This document shows positions 52,740 through 61,617 of a stretch of DNA of 64,000 nt, piece after piece. The DNA comes from Leptospira ilyithenensis (GTDB lineage: Bacteria; Spirochaetota; Leptospiria; Leptospirales; Leptospiraceae), in assembly GCF_004771005.1 (NCBI RefSeq), contig NZ_RQHV01000043.1, positions 62,001 to 126,000 on the forward strand, written 5' to 3'. The notes beneath the pieces are model-generated. The model did no database searches and was not told the DNA's origin. It saw only the letters and a program-made list of their open reading frames with translations. Every line of letters starts with the position of its first letter. Within the stretch, counting starts at the first letter, position 1. The translations under genes and the position numbers were made by a program.

Positions 52740-53126
52740 GCCCTATCACAAATTAAGTGAACCTTACTTAGACAAAATCAGGAATATTCATAAATATTTC
52801 TTAAATTATTTATATTTTAAAAAACTACACATAATGTTTATTAAATGCTCAAAAAAGATAAGAGCCTAGTAAAAACCCCTATCAATTAAAAAAGACGATT
52901 CACGTGGCACTTAACAAGCTTATCAATCACTTGATAACTCTCCGCATTAGAGTCCGCAATGAAAATCATAATCGGTGCTAGAGTATAAATAAAAACCAGT
53001 AGGACAAAATGCGGATAAATTTGGATAATTTACGGATTTCCATTCCATAAAGTGAAATACCACATTAGTATAGTTTTATATTCGGAAAGTAAAAATATAA
53101 ATTACAAAAACAAGAAAAGGAAAACT
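52740..53126. other. AT-rich intergenic region with a dyad and an araC-tail duplicate
   Basis: No gene is seen in 387 bases. TTATCAA-TCAC-TTGATAA (52920-52937) is a perfect seven-base inverted repeat. TTGGATAATTTACGGATT at 53021-53038 matches 17 of 18 bases within the 3' end of the AraC gene (51825-51842), and AGGACA occurs at similar distance before both. This may be the relic of a small duplication. The rest is AT-rich without clear features. Confidence 0.45.
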
Positions 53127-53984
53127 CTAGAATGGGAAACCCGGTAGAACAAATTGTCCCAAGATTTGATCCTTATTTTTATAAGCGGTACCTAATCCTT
53201 CCGCCAAAGCAAACTTCCCTTGGGAAAAATCGCCAGGCGATAAAAACGGAGTATTCGTAACCAATCGAATCAGTTTTTTTCCTCTGGCTTCCGCGAGTAA
53301 AGTTTTCAATTCTTCATTTTCAGAATCAATAATCTGGAAGGAAGAATCCAAGGCTCGTTTGATAACGGAAGAAGCGAGAGGTTTATTATTATTAATTTGA
53401 TGAATGATGATTCTGTCTATACTTGGGTCCAATATCAATTCTTTGATAGGCTCCCCATCGCCTATTCCTCCGTCTAAAAAATCATCTCCTTTTACGTTCT
53501 GAACTTCGTATAAGAAAGGAAATGCGATGGACGCCATCACTGCATCCAATACGTTTCCTTCCGCGACGAGTTGCCTTTTAGCTTTTGTTAGATTTGATAC
53601 TGCGACACCTAATTTCATCGGGAGTTCGGAAAAGGTTTTTTTTCCTAGATAAGGATATAATAATTTTCTTGTAGACTTGCCGGTAAGAATCCCGCTATAT
53701 CCTTTGAATCCTTTTTTAATCAATCTACCTATTTGAGTGAAGGAATTGCCTTCCCAAAAATCGGATTTTTTTAAACCCAAAATCATCATCTGGACTTCTT
53801 TCATATCCGCACCGGATGCAAATAGAGCGCCGATCAGAGCACCCGCACTGGAGCCAGTGATGACCGAGGGCTGAAATCCTATTTCTTGTAACCCTCTTAC
53901 AAATCCAGTATGTGCAAAAAAACCGAAAAATGCGGAATTCAAACAAAGTGCGGAATGTTTTTTCGGAAAAAAAAGTTCAATCAT
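53127..53984 (-). CDS. Patatin-like phospholipase
   Basis: A 285-residue lipid acyl hydrolase of the patatin family, which cleaves fatty acids from membrane lipids with a Ser-Asp dyad. The nucleophile Ser46 lies in ITGSSAGALIGALFAS (GxSxG at 44-48) and the catalytic Asp in FLDGGIGDGEP. The oxyanion loop, usually rich in Gly (DGGGxxG), reads LCLNSAFFGFFAHTGF here; versions with FFGFxAHxGF occur in some bacterial patatins. No signal peptide is visible, so it may act in the cytoplasm or be secreted by another route. It stands alone, 69 bases after the ATPase gene's end on the same strand. Confidence 0.9.
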   Translation of the reverse strand: MIELFFPKKHSALCLNSAFFGFFAHTGFVRGLQEIGFQPSVITGSSAGALIGALFASGADMKEVQMMILGLKKSDFWEGNSFTQIGRLIKKGFKGYSGILTGKSTRKLLYPYLGKKTFSELPMKLGVAVSNLTKAKRQLVAEGNVLDAVMASIAFPFLYEVQNVKGDDFLDGGIGDGEPIKELILDPSIDRIIIHQINNNKPLASSVIKRALDSSFQIIDSENEELKTLLAEARGKKLIRLVTNTPFLSPGDFSQGKFALAEGLGTAYKNKDQILGQFVLPGFPF

Positions 53985-54052
53985 AGGTAAGACCCATTTC
54001 TTAGATGTATCGGTTTCATTGCACGACTATTGCAGAGGAAAATTTGGATTTT

Positions 54053-56557
54053 TCAATTCTTATTTCTAAATAATAACTTTCCGATTTCGAACCATATTAC
54101 ACTGAAAAAAGAAACGGAAAAACAAATCAATAGATCGACGAGGCCCATAGGTACGAAATGAAACAAAGTCTGTAACCAGGGAACATACAAAGAACTAAGA
54201 AGTACAATCAATGTCCCGACCACAACATATGGCAAGGCACGGTTCTTCTTTCGAAAAGATTCCCAAACGGTTTCAGTCCAATTACGATTAATCAGAATCA
54301 AGAGTAAATTAGAAAATACCAATGTTACGAATGCAGCCGTACTTGCTTTTTGATTTTGATTGAAGCCGTCACGGACAATCACTATCCAATAAACAGAGAT
54401 TACAGCAAATAAAGACAATAACCCTTGTAAAAACGAGATGATAAATAGATTTTTATTGAGTAAGGGAACGGATATGTCTCTGGGCTTTCTTTTTAATAAA
54501 TCTTTCTCAGACTCTTCTTTTTCAAAAACTAGAGTACAAGTGGGATCGATCACAAGCTCCAAAAATACTATGTGGACTGCAGATAAAATCATACTCGGCC
54601 AATGAAAGAATACGGGCAAAAACGAAGCCCCTACGATGGGAATATGAACTCCGATGATATAAGCCAAAGCTTTTTTGATATTGTCATAGATCTTTCTACC
54701 TTCCGAGACTGCATCCAGTATGGAAGAGAAAGAATCATCTAACAAGACTACATCGGAAGCTTCCCGCGCAACATCCGTTCCTCTTTCCCCCATCGCCACT
54801 CCGATATGTGCAGCTTTCAGTGCAGGGGCGTCATTCACACCATCTCCGGTCATAGCAACGATTTCACCTTGCGCGCGAAGGGCACGGACGATCCTCCATT
54901 TATCTTCGGGAGTCACTCTGGAAAAGACGTTTGCCCGAAGAATCTTTTCCTTTAAAAGGGAATCGTCCATTTCCTTTAATTCCTTACCTGTGATTACGAT
55001 GTCGGGAGATTCCAATCCGATCTGCCTCGCAATACTTTTTGCAGTTTCTCCCGAGTCGCCTGTGATCATAATCACTTTGATTCCCGCTTCTTCGGCCATA
55101 CGAACCGCTTCCGGTATAGAATCACGGATGGGATCTTCAAATCCGACAAGTCCGACCCACTCAAATGCAAATTCATTTTGAGATTGAGGAAGCTCATCTC
55201 CCCGAAAAATTCCTTTTGCAACAGCTAACACTCGATAACCTGCATTTGCAAACTTTTTTGCTGCTTCCAGGATTTCATTCGTGCGGATCGTATCCATACC
55301 ACAAAGGATGGAGATAGCTTCAGGCGCGCCCTTACTTGCCACAATATAATCTTCAGATCCGCCTTTTTGCCAGACCTGGGTCATCGAAAAAAATCCGGAA
55401 GATAGAGGGTACTCTTTGATTGAATTTCCTTCCGAATGTAAAAATTTTTCAGGATAGGAGTCCGCCATTTTCAGAAATGCTTTTTCCATAGGATCAAACG
55501 GATCTTTTTTAGAGGCAAAGTTTCCGTATCTGATCAAATCATAGAACCTCTCGGGAACTTCCGAATCGTTATCCAAATAGAAGGATTCTCCGTTTTCACT
55601 AGTCAAACATTTGATCGTCATTTTGTTTTGAGTGATGGTTCCCGTTTTGTCTGTACATAAAACCGTAGCGGCACCTAACGTCTCAATGATGGAAGACTTT
55701 CGAGTCAGTACTTTTTTCTGGCTCAACCGGAATGCTCCGAAGGCAAAAAATATGGTCAATACCAAAGGAAGTTCTTCCGGAACCAAGGCGATAGCGAGAG
55801 TCAAACCGGAAAGAATTCCCTTCATCCATTCCCCCTGCCAAATTCCGAAATAAGAAGCAAGCGCCAAACAAAGAATCACAGCTAGAAAGAATATCCTTCT
55901 GACCAAAACTCGTACTTCTTTTTCAAGAATGGTCTTTTCAGTTTTTTCTTCTCCGATAGTTTTTCCGATTTTGCCAATTTCTGTTTTGTCTCCTATATTT
56001 TCTACAATACCGATCGCGTTTCCGGAAACTGCCAAAGAACCGCTGAAAATAAAGTCTCCCTTGTCCTTCAAAACGACTGCGGATTCTCCGGTCAAAAGAG
56101 ATTCATCCACTGTTAGGTGGTTTGATAACAAAATCTTGGAATCAGCGGGGATCCTGTCTCCTTCATTTAAAATTATAATGTCTCCCGGCAACAAAATACG
56201 TCCGTCAACACGTTTCACAACCCCGTCACGAATCACATTGGTTCTCGGACTTGCCAAATTTTTCAAAGCATTCAGAGCATTTTCCGTTCTCGTTTCCTGG
56301 TAAATTGTGATCGTTATGATTACAACTACCGAACATAAAAGCAGGATAGCTTCGCCGGAATCACCTATAAAAAAGTAAACGATACCTATTGATAAAAGCA
56401 AAAATATCATCGGTTCACCGAGGACGGCAAAAAAGTGGAAGATACCGTTTTTCCTCCTGGAGCCGGAAAGCTCGTTGAATCCGTGTTTCATTCTCAAAGT
56501 TGAGATTTCAGAACCGGAGAGACCGTTTCTGTAAAAAGATTCGATTTGATTAAACAT
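54053..56557 (-). CDS. Cation-transporting P-type ATPase (P2-type)
   Basis: A membrane ATPase that pumps cations using an aspartyl-phosphate intermediate. The start chosen (ATG at 56557) gives 834 residues; a TTG 28 codons earlier is less likely. Signatures include the actuator motif LLTGESAVV, phosphorylation motif DKTGTITQNKM, KGAPEA, and the hinge AMTGDGVNDAPALKAAHIG. Helix M4 contains ALVPEELPLVL, an EELP variant of the PEGL motif of Ca2+ pumps. About ten membrane segments are visible. Specificity could be Ca2+, Mn2+ or Na+/K+ and is not settled by sequence. The start is divergent from the C69 hydrolase gene (56656). No regulatory site was recognised in the 98-base gap. Confidence 0.9.
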   Translation of the reverse strand: MFNQIESFYRNGLSGSEISTLRMKHGFNELSGSRRKNGIFHFFAVLGEPMIFLLLSIGIVYFFIGDSGEAILLLCSVVVIITITIYQETRTENALNALKNLASPRTNVIRDGVVKRVDGRILLPGDIIILNEGDRIPADSKILLSNHLTVDESLLTGESAVVLKDKGDFIFSGSLAVSGNAIGIVENIGDKTEIGKIGKTIGEEKTEKTILEKEVRVLVRRIFFLAVILCLALASYFGIWQGEWMKGILSGLTLAIALVPEELPLVLTIFFAFGAFRLSQKKVLTRKSSIIETLGAATVLCTDKTGTITQNKMTIKCLTSENGESFYLDNDSEVPERFYDLIRYGNFASKKDPFDPMEKAFLKMADSYPEKFLHSEGNSIKEYPLSSGFFSMTQVWQKGGSEDYIVASKGAPEAISILCGMDTIRTNEILEAAKKFANAGYRVLAVAKGIFRGDELPQSQNEFAFEWVGLVGFEDPIRDSIPEAVRMAEEAGIKVIMITGDSGETAKSIARQIGLESPDIVITGKELKEMDDSLLKEKILRANVFSRVTPEDKWRIVRALRAQGEIVAMTGDGVNDAPALKAAHIGVAMGERGTDVAREASDVVLLDDSFSSILDAVSEGRKIYDNIKKALAYIIGVHIPIVGASFLPVFFHWPSMILSAVHIVFLELVIDPTCTLVFEKEESEKDLLKRKPRDISVPLLNKNLFIISFLQGLLSLFAVISVYWIVIVRDGFNQNQKASTAAFVTLVFSNLLLILINRNWTETVWESFRKKNRALPYVVVGTLIVLLSSLYVPWLQTLFHFVPMGLVDLLICFSVSFFSVIWFEIGKLLFRNKN

Positions 56558-56655
56558 ATAATGCCATGATTTTCCAATTGATCCATATCCCGGTTTTAAG
56601 TCAAAAATAACGGAAATGATCTTGTTATTTTTTAAAAACAAATCACATTCGAAGA

Positions 56656-58011
56656 ATGTGTGATACTTCTCTCGCGACCGAATTATTTACAGGAACGGAA
56701 AAAAGAATTTTTGCAAAAAACTCGGATCGGGAACCAAACGAAACACAATTGATCCTTCATATTCCCAAACAAAATTATAAAAAGGGAAGTTCCGTTCAAT
56801 GTACATTTATTTCCGTTCCTCAAGTAGAAATCACAAACGAAGTATTTCTATCCAAACCGTTTCATATGTGGGGAGCAGAAATGGGAGTGAACGAATACGG
56901 ACTTGCCATCGGAAATGAAGCTGTATTCACAAATTTCAAAATCAAAAGGAAAAACGACGGTCTCACAGGGATGGACTTACTCCGCTTAGCACTCGAAAGG
57001 TGCAAGACCGCAAAAGAGGCATTAGGTCTTATTACTAAATTATTGGAAAAATACGGGCAAGATGCCTGTGGTGGTTACGAAAACAGATCGTTTTTCTATC
57101 ATAATAGTTTTATCATCGCGGATAGGTCGGACGGCTTTATACTGGAAACGGCCGATCGGCTTTGGGTGGCAAAACCGATTGTCAAGTTCTATGCGATCTC
57201 GAACGGATTGACCATTGAGTCGGATTACACCATGTCCAGTAAGAATTTGGAAGAAGAAGCGATCAAAGCCGATTATCGGATGAAAGGAAAAGATTTTTCA
57301 TTTAACAGAGTTTTCTCCGATTGGTTTTTCACAAGAGTGGGTCAATGCAAAAAAAGAAGACAATTGCATGAGACCAATGCAAATGCAAGTTACAAAATAA
57401 AAGGAAATTATACTGCCAAAGGCGCAATGGATGTTTTACGCTCTCATGCCACCCAGGATTCCGAATTTGAAGTTTCTTCCGCAAGTATGGGCTCTTTATG
57501 TCTGCATGCAACCGGTCTCATCACACCAAACCAAACGAACGGATCACTGGTAGTAGAATGGAATACTTCGGCAAAAAGCAATGATCCGCTTCGGATATGG
57601 TACACTGGCACATCCACACCTTGTCTGAGCGTATTTAAACCTTTTTTCTTCGGAACAACGACGATCATAGATCCTGGTCCTCTGAATCCTAAAACTCCGA
57701 ATGATATTTCGTTATGGGTCGAACATGAACAAATAGCAAGAAGAGCGAATTTCGATTACCAGACGGTCAGGGCCATTGTTGTGCCGGAAACAAAACCGAT
57801 GGAATCCCAATTGATTGCTTATACAAACGAAACTTTGACGGAATCAAAAAAAAACGAGATTCAAATCAAAGCATTGAAAGACCATCTGGAGCTCATTAGA
57901 AAATGCGAAAATGAATTGAAACAAAAAAAAATAGGGAAATCAAAATGGACCTCTCCCTTATTTCAAACATATTGGCAAAAACAAAACAGAAAGTTGAAAA
58001 TCAAATTATAA
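56656..58011 (+). CDS. Peptidase C69/secernin-type N-terminal nucleophile hydrolase
   Basis: A 451-residue cytoplasmic Ntn hydrolase. The sequence MCDTSLATE gives Cys2 as the nucleophile once Met is removed, the hallmark of family C69 (secernin, dipeptidase A-like). FAKNSDREPNETQ is the second signature, and GAEMGVNEYGLAIGNEAVFT and GLTGMDLLRLALER follow in order. The substrate may be a dipeptide or an acyl-amide; relatives hydrolyse small amides. The C-terminal helical tail is Lys-rich. The gene converges on the 755-residue oxidoreductase gene with 6 bases of overlap and is divergent from the P-type ATPase gene. Confidence 0.88.
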   Translation: MCDTSLATELFTGTEKRIFAKNSDREPNETQLILHIPKQNYKKGSSVQCTFISVPQVEITNEVFLSKPFHMWGAEMGVNEYGLAIGNEAVFTNFKIKRKNDGLTGMDLLRLALERCKTAKEALGLITKLLEKYGQDACGGYENRSFFYHNSFIIADRSDGFILETADRLWVAKPIVKFYAISNGLTIESDYTMSSKNLEEEAIKADYRMKGKDFSFNRVFSDWFFTRVGQCKKRRQLHETNANASYKIKGNYTAKGAMDVLRSHATQDSEFEVSSASMGSLCLHATGLITPNQTNGSLVVEWNTSAKSNDPLRIWYTGTSTPCLSVFKPFFFGTTTIIDPGPLNPKTPNDISLWVEHEQIARRANFDYQTVRAIVVPETKPMESQLIAYTNETLTESKKNEIQIKALKDHLELIRKCENELKQKKIGKSKWTSPLFQTYWQKQNRKLKIKL

Positions 58012-60273
58012 AGTAGCACTCACTTTATCAAAACTTTGATCGAAAATATTTTGTTTTCCGAAACTTAAAACTTGAGTCGGACAACTGGAAACGCAAGCGG
58101 AACACCGAACACATTGTACGCTATCCATGGGACGACCGATATTTGCATAACTCATAACATCAATTCCCTGATGGCATACCTTCGTGCAAATATTGCAGGA
58201 AATGCATTTTTTCTTTTCAGAGAAAATCCTAAACTTGCTAAACCTTGCATAAATATGCATAAGGCCGGCAAGAGGGCAGAACATTCTGCACCAAATCCTT
58301 CCTGAAAAGAAAAAATAAAAACCCACTCCTACAACTCCGGCAAGTCCTATATCCACTACCAAATCGTAGATCCATTTGACGGAATCCGCAACATACTCCG
58401 CATTGATCAGGTTGGGAATGATTGATTTTCCGTATACGCCAATTAACTTCAATAAAGTGATGATGGATGCTACCAGCAAAATCCATTGCCCGGAATGTTC
58501 CAACCGATAAGCCCATTTTCCATGAGGCATCTTTTCCCTTTGTTCATCGCCCAATGTTTCGGCAAGCCCACCACAGGAACAGATCCAACCGCAATAAGCA
58601 CCTTTGCCGTAATGATAAACTAAAAACGGAATCACTCCGAAACTGAATGCCAAACCGTAGATAAGCCAGAAATTGGTTATTCCGCCATCGTATAACACAC
58701 CCATGCTGAGGGGCCATGCAAGTATAAATCCGTAGGCCTTCCAATATGCTTCTCCGGGAAATACTTGGGTCAGTAGAAACCCGTCCTTTGCTCCCAGATA
58801 TCCCGCTTTGCCCAAAAAAGGTAAAATGATTTCGGGAAGTAAAAACAGAAAAAACCACTGAACAAAAATCAAACTGAAGGTTTGCAGTTTAATGTATTGA
58901 GTCTGTTTGACGGTAATACGCCTAAGCCCGAATACCAAAATGGTCATGGAATACAGGAAAGTATAATGAAAGCTTGGATATTTTTCAAATAACAAATAAC
59001 CGCCGTATGTTGCCGAAAAATAAACAAACAAAAAATAAAAACTGGCAAAGATCAGATAAATGTTCCGAAACAACTGCCATCCCTTAGGAAATCGGATTCC
59101 ATTTGACTTTGTCCAGAAGAAAAGCCATAAAACGGAAGATATCAAAAATACTCCGGCACTCGCACTTGCCAAAGGAGAAAACCAACCGGATCCATAGAAC
59201 GACGCCTTACCGAAGTAAGCTGTCATCGCAAAAAAGAAAACGGAAATAAGTCCGATCCAATCCCGAATCGATTTTGAACTTTGAATTCGGATTCCCAACT
59301 TTTTTAAAAAAGGAATAGGAGGGGTCGTTCCTAGCAAAAGCAGAACATCGTCTGCGGGAATCTTTTTTGCACCGAAGGAAGTAGCACAGATCACATTGGA
59401 TTCTCCGATTTCACGTAAGTTGGATTCTTTTAAAACTTGAATCTTGCCTTTCTCCGAGAGAGATTCCAATTTTTTTATATTTTCCTGCTTGGGTCGGGTC
59501 AGTTCTTTTCCCCTGGTAACAAGCGTTACCGATTCGGCAAATTCCGAAACGGAAATGGCAGCTTCGACTGCAGAATCCCCTCCTCCCGCAATTACCACTT
59601 TCTTATGAGAATAATCTTTTGGATCAATCAAACGATAAGAAACATGAGGGAGATCCTCACCTTGGATCCCCAGCCTTCTCGGGTCGCCGGATTTTCCCAT
59701 AGCAATGATGACTCGATTCGTATGAAACTTTTTTCCGGATTCTGTCCCGACCGTAAATCCGACGGAATTTCTTATCACGGAATTCACCCTCTCTCCTTCC
59801 AGCAAAGGAATGCTATGTGATCGCAAAACGGAATTTAAATGATCAAGAAGGGACTCTTTGGTTCCGTCGAAGATAGGAAGAGAGGATCCGACTTTGAAAT
59901 CTTTAGGTTCGGCAAAAATCGGTTTGCCTTTGGGGTAACTATGAACGGTTTGAAATGCTTTGCCGGCTTCCAGGAGAACGATTTTTTTTTCTAATTTTTC
60001 GGCTTCCAATGCTGAGGAAACACCGCTCGGGCCAGCACCGATGATCACCGCATCAAGTAATTCGTTTTTTGTCTCAGGGATGAAATCCCAAATTTTCGCT
60101 CCGCTATGCGAAGCAAACTTCAACAATGGAATGCCCGTTAGGTCCCCTATGATGAATATACCCGGAATATTGGTGGAAAAGTCGTTTAATACAGTAGGAT
60201 AAACTTCAACTTGTCCCTCGGGAGCGTTTTTTTTTAGCCAAGTGAAGTATCTTGATAGAAAAGGCATAAACAC
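58006..60273 (-). CDS. Flavoprotein-like/polyferredoxin membrane fusion (NapH/NosR-like)
   Basis: A 755-residue redox membrane protein. Residues about 1-330 resemble the thioredoxin-reductase fold with two nucleotide-binding sites (GAGPSGVSSALEAE at 79-92 and VVIAGGGDSAVEAAIS at about 225-240). An N-terminal stretch NIPGIFIIGDLTGIPLLKFA (35-54) looks like the GD motif normally found at the C-terminal end of that fold, so the order of elements seems permuted. About six or more membrane segments follow (about 345-680). Cys motifs GAYCGWICSCGG and WCRMFCPLAGL resemble NapH/NosR-type proteins, and the C-terminus has two 4Fe-4S motifs (CISCNICTKVCHQG, CVRCSACVSSCP). It probably passes electrons from NAD(P)H to a membrane or periplasmic acceptor. 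Confidence 0.85.
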   Translation of the reverse strand: MFMPFLSRYFTWLKKNAPEGQVEVYPTVLNDFSTNIPGIFIIGDLTGIPLLKFASHSGAKIWDFIPETKNELLDAVIIGAGPSGVSSALEAEKLEKKIVLLEAGKAFQTVHSYPKGKPIFAEPKDFKVGSSLPIFDGTKESLLDHLNSVLRSHSIPLLEGERVNSVIRNSVGFTVGTESGKKFHTNRVIIAMGKSGDPRRLGIQGEDLPHVSYRLIDPKDYSHKKVVIAGGGDSAVEAAISVSEFAESVTLVTRGKELTRPKQENIKKLESLSEKGKIQVLKESNLREIGESNVICATSFGAKKIPADDVLLLLGTTPPIPFLKKLGIRIQSSKSIRDWIGLISVFFFAMTAYFGKASFYGSGWFSPLASASAGVFLISSVLWLFFWTKSNGIRFPKGWQLFRNIYLIFASFYFLFVYFSATYGGYLLFEKYPSFHYTFLYSMTILVFGLRRITVKQTQYIKLQTFSLIFVQWFFLFLLPEIILPFLGKAGYLGAKDGFLLTQVFPGEAYWKAYGFILAWPLSMGVLYDGGITNFWLIYGLAFSFGVIPFLVYHYGKGAYCGWICSCGGLAETLGDEQREKMPHGKWAYRLEHSGQWILLVASIITLLKLIGVYGKSIIPNLINAEYVADSVKWIYDLVVDIGLAGVVGVGFYFFFSGRIWCRMFCPLAGLMHIYARFSKFRIFSEKKKCISCNICTKVCHQGIDVMSYANIGRPMDSVQCVRCSACVSSCPTQVLSFGKQNIFDQSFDKVSATL

Positions 60274-60309
60274 AAATTGCCTCCGATCATTTTAGAAAGA
60301 AAGTTGAAA

Positions 60310-61617
60310 TTAAGGAGACTTAGGGAGAAAAAGAGTAAATTTGCTTCCTTTCCCCTCACTATAAAGTGTATAGCGGCCATTTTGTTGTGCAATCAAATCA
60401 ATGGCCAAAAGTAATCCGATTCCGGTTCCTTTTTCTCCTGCCGTTCCGAAAGTCGTACCGGGTTGCAACCTGTTTTGAATTTTTTGGAGTTTTTCGGAAG
60501 GAATTCCCACTCCGAAATCTTCTACGGAAATTTCGAATTCGGTTTCTTTTTCCAAACTGGAAACAATCACATAGCCCGAATGATTGGAAAATTTCACCGC
60601 GTTGGATATAATATTACGCATGATAGTTGCCGTCATTCGTTCATCCGCATAAGGCAAATGTGAGAAAGGTAAATTCAGTTCCCATTGGATATTTTTTTCC
60701 GCACATTGAATTTGTAATAACTCAATGGTACCGGTAACAATCGCAGAGATCGAAATATAATCCGGTAAAAAATGAATTCGATGAGAATCATTTTTCACCC
60801 AATCCAAAAGATTTTCCAGGATCACATAACTTTGAAACGAGTTTTTACGAAGTTCTTTCAAACCTTTTCGCATTTCTTCGGGAGAAAGCCTCTCCACGGA
60901 CTCCATAAGGATACCCAGAAAAGTCCCCATACTTCCCATCGGGCCTTTCAAATCGTGGGCAAGTATGGAAAATATCTTGTCTTTATAAGCATTTGTTCTT
61001 TGCAATTCGGATTGGTTGCGGAAAGTATTTCTCAAAAAATACAGCATAACAGTAGCTATACCGAAGTAACAGATAGAGATAGACAGAATCCTATAAAAAT
61101 TCTGAATCCCTACGAAATAAAAAGAACTATCTGTCGCAAGGAAAGGAGGCTTGGAAAGGTATTCGATATAAAAAAAGAAAAATAAATTCAAAATAAAAAA
61201 GGAGATACTGGTGATCTTTGCATTATAAGAATAAATTACGAACGGAAGCAAAGCAAAGATCAGAAAAAAATAATGTCCGCCGAGAAGATTTCCGGAAAAC
61301 AAACCGGTAGTTGTAAACGAATCCAAAGACAACGCAAGCATAAGTAAAAATTTTGCATAATCGTATTTGCGAATATAGTTGAGATAGATGGGAAGGCCGA
61401 TGAAAAAGATAAAACCGAGGTTGAGCAGAGGTGGCAAAATGCCGCCGGGAAATCCCCACAAAACAAAAACTATAGAATAACTGATATTAGATGCTACCCC
61501 GAATGCTGCGGCAAAATTGGTGATTTGAAGTCGTAAAACGGTTTCAAAATCCAGATCTTCCGTGACCCCGATGTAAATCAGACGACGAAGCCAGTCCGGT
61601 ACAAAAAATCTGATCAA
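60310..61617 (-). CDS. Membrane sensor histidine kinase
   Basis: A 435-residue kinase with about six membrane segments in the first 200 residues and short extracytoplasmic loops. The H box is FSILAHDLKGPMGSMGTFL (about 215-233). The HATPase_c domain (about 320-432) shows MRNIISNAVKFSNHSGYVIV, EDFGVGIPSEKLQKIQ and GTGIGLLLAIDLIAQQNGRY. HDLK-type H boxes occur in kinases with integral sensor domains. There is no receiver domain. The gene overlaps the SpoIIE phosphatase gene (61614) by 4 bases, which suggests a functional pair rather than a standard kinase-regulator operon; the partner regulator is unknown. Confidence 0.9.
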   Translation of the reverse strand: MIRFFVPDWLRRLIYIGVTEDLDFETVLRLQITNFAAAFGVASNISYSIVFVLWGFPGGILPPLLNLGFIFFIGLPIYLNYIRKYDYAKFLLMLALSLDSFTTTGLFSGNLLGGHYFFLIFALLPFVIYSYNAKITSISFFILNLFFFFYIEYLSKPPFLATDSSFYFVGIQNFYRILSISICYFGIATVMLYFLRNTFRNQSELQRTNAYKDKIFSILAHDLKGPMGSMGTFLGILMESVERLSPEEMRKGLKELRKNSFQSYVILENLLDWVKNDSHRIHFLPDYISISAIVTGTIELLQIQCAEKNIQWELNLPFSHLPYADERMTATIMRNIISNAVKFSNHSGYVIVSSLEKETEFEISVEDFGVGIPSEKLQKIQNRLQPGTTFGTAGEKGTGIGLLLAIDLIAQQNGRYTLYSEGKGSKFTLFLPKSP

